Below are positions 32,337-33,913 of a stretch of 33,913 nucleotides of DNA, piece by piece; the first letter of the stretch is position 1; each line of letters begins with the position of its first letter. The notes beneath the pieces are model-generated. The model did no database searches. It was not told where the DNA came from and saw only the letters and a list, made by a program, of their open reading frames with translations. Source of the DNA: Microcoleus sp. EPA2 (lineage in GTDB: Bacteria > Cyanobacteriota > Cyanobacteriia > Cyanobacteriales > Microcoleaceae); the NCBI GenBank assembly GCA_020882975.1, contig JAHRFD010000044.1:1-33913 (forward strand). The letters are read 5' to 3'. A program made the translations under genes and the position numbers.

Positions 32337-33287
32337 TTAATGACTAACTCTCCAGTGTTTTACAGCAGTTTGTAATCTCTGGGGGAGCCAAGTATCGTAC
32401 TGAGGATAAACAGGCAAACGCTGCACGAGTTGCCATCCCGCGGCTGCTAAAATTTCTGTTAAAGTTTGGTGTTGGAGGTGAGGATAATCGGGATTAACTT
32501 CATCCACTGGCCCAATTCCTCCTAAATCTCTAGCACCTGCTTCTAAGCAAGCGATTAATATGTCTGGCTCGGTCACTAAATTTGGCGGAATTTGTAAGGT
32601 GATTTCATCGGGTAAAATGCTGCGAGCGATCGCAATTAATTCCGGCATTTTTGTAACATCAAAAACTTCACCATCCCAACTTTGCTGATTTCCCGGACTG
32701 TAAGGTTGCAGGATAACTTCTTGAATATGATTGTAACAGGAATGAATCCGGGCGATCGCCTCTAATGTCTCCACCCAATCGGCCTCACTTTCCCCGATTC
32801 CCAGCAGCAAACCAGTGGTAAACGGAATCTGCAATTCCCCAGCCCATTCTAACTGTTGCAGCCTCCGGGCAGGTACTTTACTCGGTGCGTGTCGGTGAAC
32901 AGTTGTTAGCAAACTCGGTGTCAACTGTTCCAACATCAGCCCCATGGAGACATTCACCTGTTTTAACTGAGCCATCTCATCAAAACTGAGCGGACCTACA
33001 TTAGTATGCGGCAAAAATCCTAGAGCAAGTGCCAGTTCACAGAGCTCATAAATGCGCTGAAACCAAGCTTTGCGCCGTTGACTTTGGGGATGTACCTCGC
33101 CACTGAGGATGAGAATTTCAATCACACCTTGAGTTTGCAGTAGCTGGAGCCGTTTTTCGGCTTGTGGTAGCGTCAGCCAAGGACTTTCCAGCGGTTCAGC
33201 TCGAAAATTGCAGTAGGTGCAGCGATTAAAACACTCATAAGTGGGAACGATGGTATGAGCAGGGCTGTAGGTGACGGTGCGGGACAT
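32337..33287 (-). CDS. cofG: FO synthase subunit CofG (radical SAM)
   Basis: 7,8-didemethyl-8-hydroxy-5-deazariboflavin synthase subunit 1. With CofH it makes FO, the deazaflavin of F420 and, in cyanobacteria, the antenna chromophore of DNA photolyase. The 316-residue protein has the radical SAM cluster motif CFNRCTYC (Cys19, Cys23, Cys26), a GE motif in LILSGEVHPQ, and family segments TTGLLLGIGES and LGGIGPVDEVNPDYP. cofH is not in the window. The start MSRTVTYSPAHTIVPTYEC is standard. Upstream is the psbA leader, divergent. Confidence 0.94.
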   Translation of the reverse strand: MSRTVTYSPAHTIVPTYECFNRCTYCNFRAEPLESPWLTLPQAEKRLQLLQTQGVIEILILSGEVHPQSQRRKAWFQRIYELCELALALGFLPHTNVGPLSFDEMAQLKQVNVSMGLMLEQLTPSLLTTVHRHAPSKVPARRLQQLEWAGELQIPFTTGLLLGIGESEADWVETLEAIARIHSCYNHIQEVILQPYSPGNQQSWDGEVFDVTKMPELIAIARSILPDEITLQIPPNLVTEPDILIACLEAGARDLGGIGPVDEVNPDYPHLQHQTLTEILAAAGWQLVQRLPVYPQYDTWLPQRLQTAVKHWRVSH

Positions 33288-33615
33288 TCCTTGGGGTTTT
33301 TAATAATTTTTAGTTTGGCGCTTGGCGATCGCCCCGCTTAACTTATCTTAACACTGACACCAGTCCCGCTCTCGTTGTGCAGGTACATTATCAGCATTCT
33401 GCTTCTGAGGCGATCGCCAACAAATTCTGCATTTTGCATTGAAACCCTTATACAGTAACGTTTTTACTATTATATTAGCTATACTTATGACAGTCATAAC
33501 AAAAGCTGTGCTGAGAAGGCCTTTACAAATTGAAATAAAAGCTTTATGTTTATTTACATGGCGGAACAAACAACCGCCACGAACATTGAAAACCAAATAA
33601 AGCAATCATAAAACC
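33288..33615 (+). promoter_or_regulatory. psbA upstream region with inverted repeat and leader hairpin
   Basis: No gene; the reverse frame at 33348-33605 has no support. A candidate -10 TATACT (33480-33485) is followed by a perfect 7-bp palindrome TTATGAC-A-GTCATAA (33485-33499), which would cover the transcription start. Nearer the gene, TGGCGG-N9-CCGCCA (33559-33579) forms a leader hairpin ending 36 bases before the psbA start. No convincing -35. Psb genes are light-controlled; a role for these repeats is inference. Confidence 0.45.
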
Positions 33616-33913
33616 ATGACAACAACCTTACAGCAGCGCGAAAGCGCCAATGTCTGGGAACGGTTTTGCGAGTGGGTCACAAGCACAGACAACCGGATTT
33701 ATATCGGTTGGTTCGGCGTCTTGATGATTCCTACCCTCTTAACTGCCACCATCTGCTACATCGTTGCCTTCATCGCTGCTCCTCCAGTGGACATCGACGG
33801 CATCCGCGAACCAGTTGCAGGTTCCTTGATGTACGGAAACAACATCATCACCGGTGCTGTTGTTCCTTCTTCCAACGCCATTGGCTTACACTTCTACCCA
33901 ATCTGGGAAGCTG
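33616..33913 (+). CDS. psbA: Photosystem II protein D1, 5' part
   Basis: The first 99 codons of D1, running off the right edge. It begins MTTTLQQRESANVWERFCEW and contains the lumenal-loop segment DIDGIREPVAGSLMYGNN and SNAIGLHFYPIWEA. D1 holds the photosystem II reaction-centre pigments and the Mn cluster. Residues that distinguish low-light and high-light D1 forms (for example position 130) lie outside the window. Preceded by a structured leader. Confidence 0.97.
   Translation, partial: MTTTLQQRESANVWERFCEWVTSTDNRIYIGWFGVLMIPTLLTATICYIVAFIAAPPVDIDGIREPVAGSLMYGNNIITGAVVPSSNAIGLHFYPIWEA

Noticed and set aside
33348..33605. Reverse frame of 85 codons upstream of psbA
   Set aside because: It covers the psbA promoter and leader, has no ribosome site and no family resemblance.

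Overview
The window looks like chromosome of a filamentous, non-unicellular cyanobacterium of the Oscillatoria/Microcoleus/Phormidium type. The octamer GCGATCGC (HIP1) recurs throughout. There is a photosystem II psbA gene, F0-type CofG, a Get3d-type ATPase, heptanucleotide tandem-repeat arrays typical of filamentous cyanobacteria, and a PatX-type precursor ending in the HetR-inhibitor pentapeptide RGSGR. The genus assignment is inference.

Layout. 1-430: heptamer repeat arrays. 436-5498: LapA-like membrane protein, shikimate kinase, a small membrane protein, a NIL-ferredoxin, a TxlA thioredoxin and a secreted trypsin-like protease with TPRs. 5499-5872: more repeats. 5873-11005: a 1710-residue two-partner-secretion exoprotein with a C-terminal CHAT protease. 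11212-14254: coaE, then patX, then a scar where 5' and 3' pieces of two unrelated genes (sensor-protein N-terminus and DedA C-terminus) abut, then ahcY behind a foldable leader. 14326-14820: a foldback (MITE-like) element and a second heptamer array. 14845-23642: housekeeping and accessory genes (DedA, icd, a second foldback element, GST, DUF2358, Get3d, 2OG-Fe(II) oxygenase, ankyrin protein, DUF4079).

23830-28660 is the most interesting part. A Panacea/MazF-like toxin-antitoxin pair is followed by the decayed body of a type V-K CRISPR-associated transposon (CAST): the C-terminal end of tnsC, an intact tniQ overlapping it by TGATG, a three-gene cassette of unknown function led by a TIGR04255 protein, a small reverse gene, about 65 codons of the C-terminal RuvC region of cas12k, and a degenerate transposon end. 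That end lies 6 bp from the 3' end of a tRNA-Cys gene. No CRISPR array, tracrRNA, tnsB or complete cas12k is visible, so the element appears to be immobile; the cassette and tniQ remain open.

28891-33913: CpdA-like phosphodiesterase, cytoplasmic alpha-amylase, an SDR, CofG on the minus strand, and the 5' part of psbA running off the window.

Functional links: amyA, icd, ahcY, coaE and aroK are stand-alone metabolic genes; txlA and the NIL-ferredoxin are divergent redox genes; patX implies HetR-dependent signalling elsewhere in the genome. Domain calls are from memory of families, not database searches.
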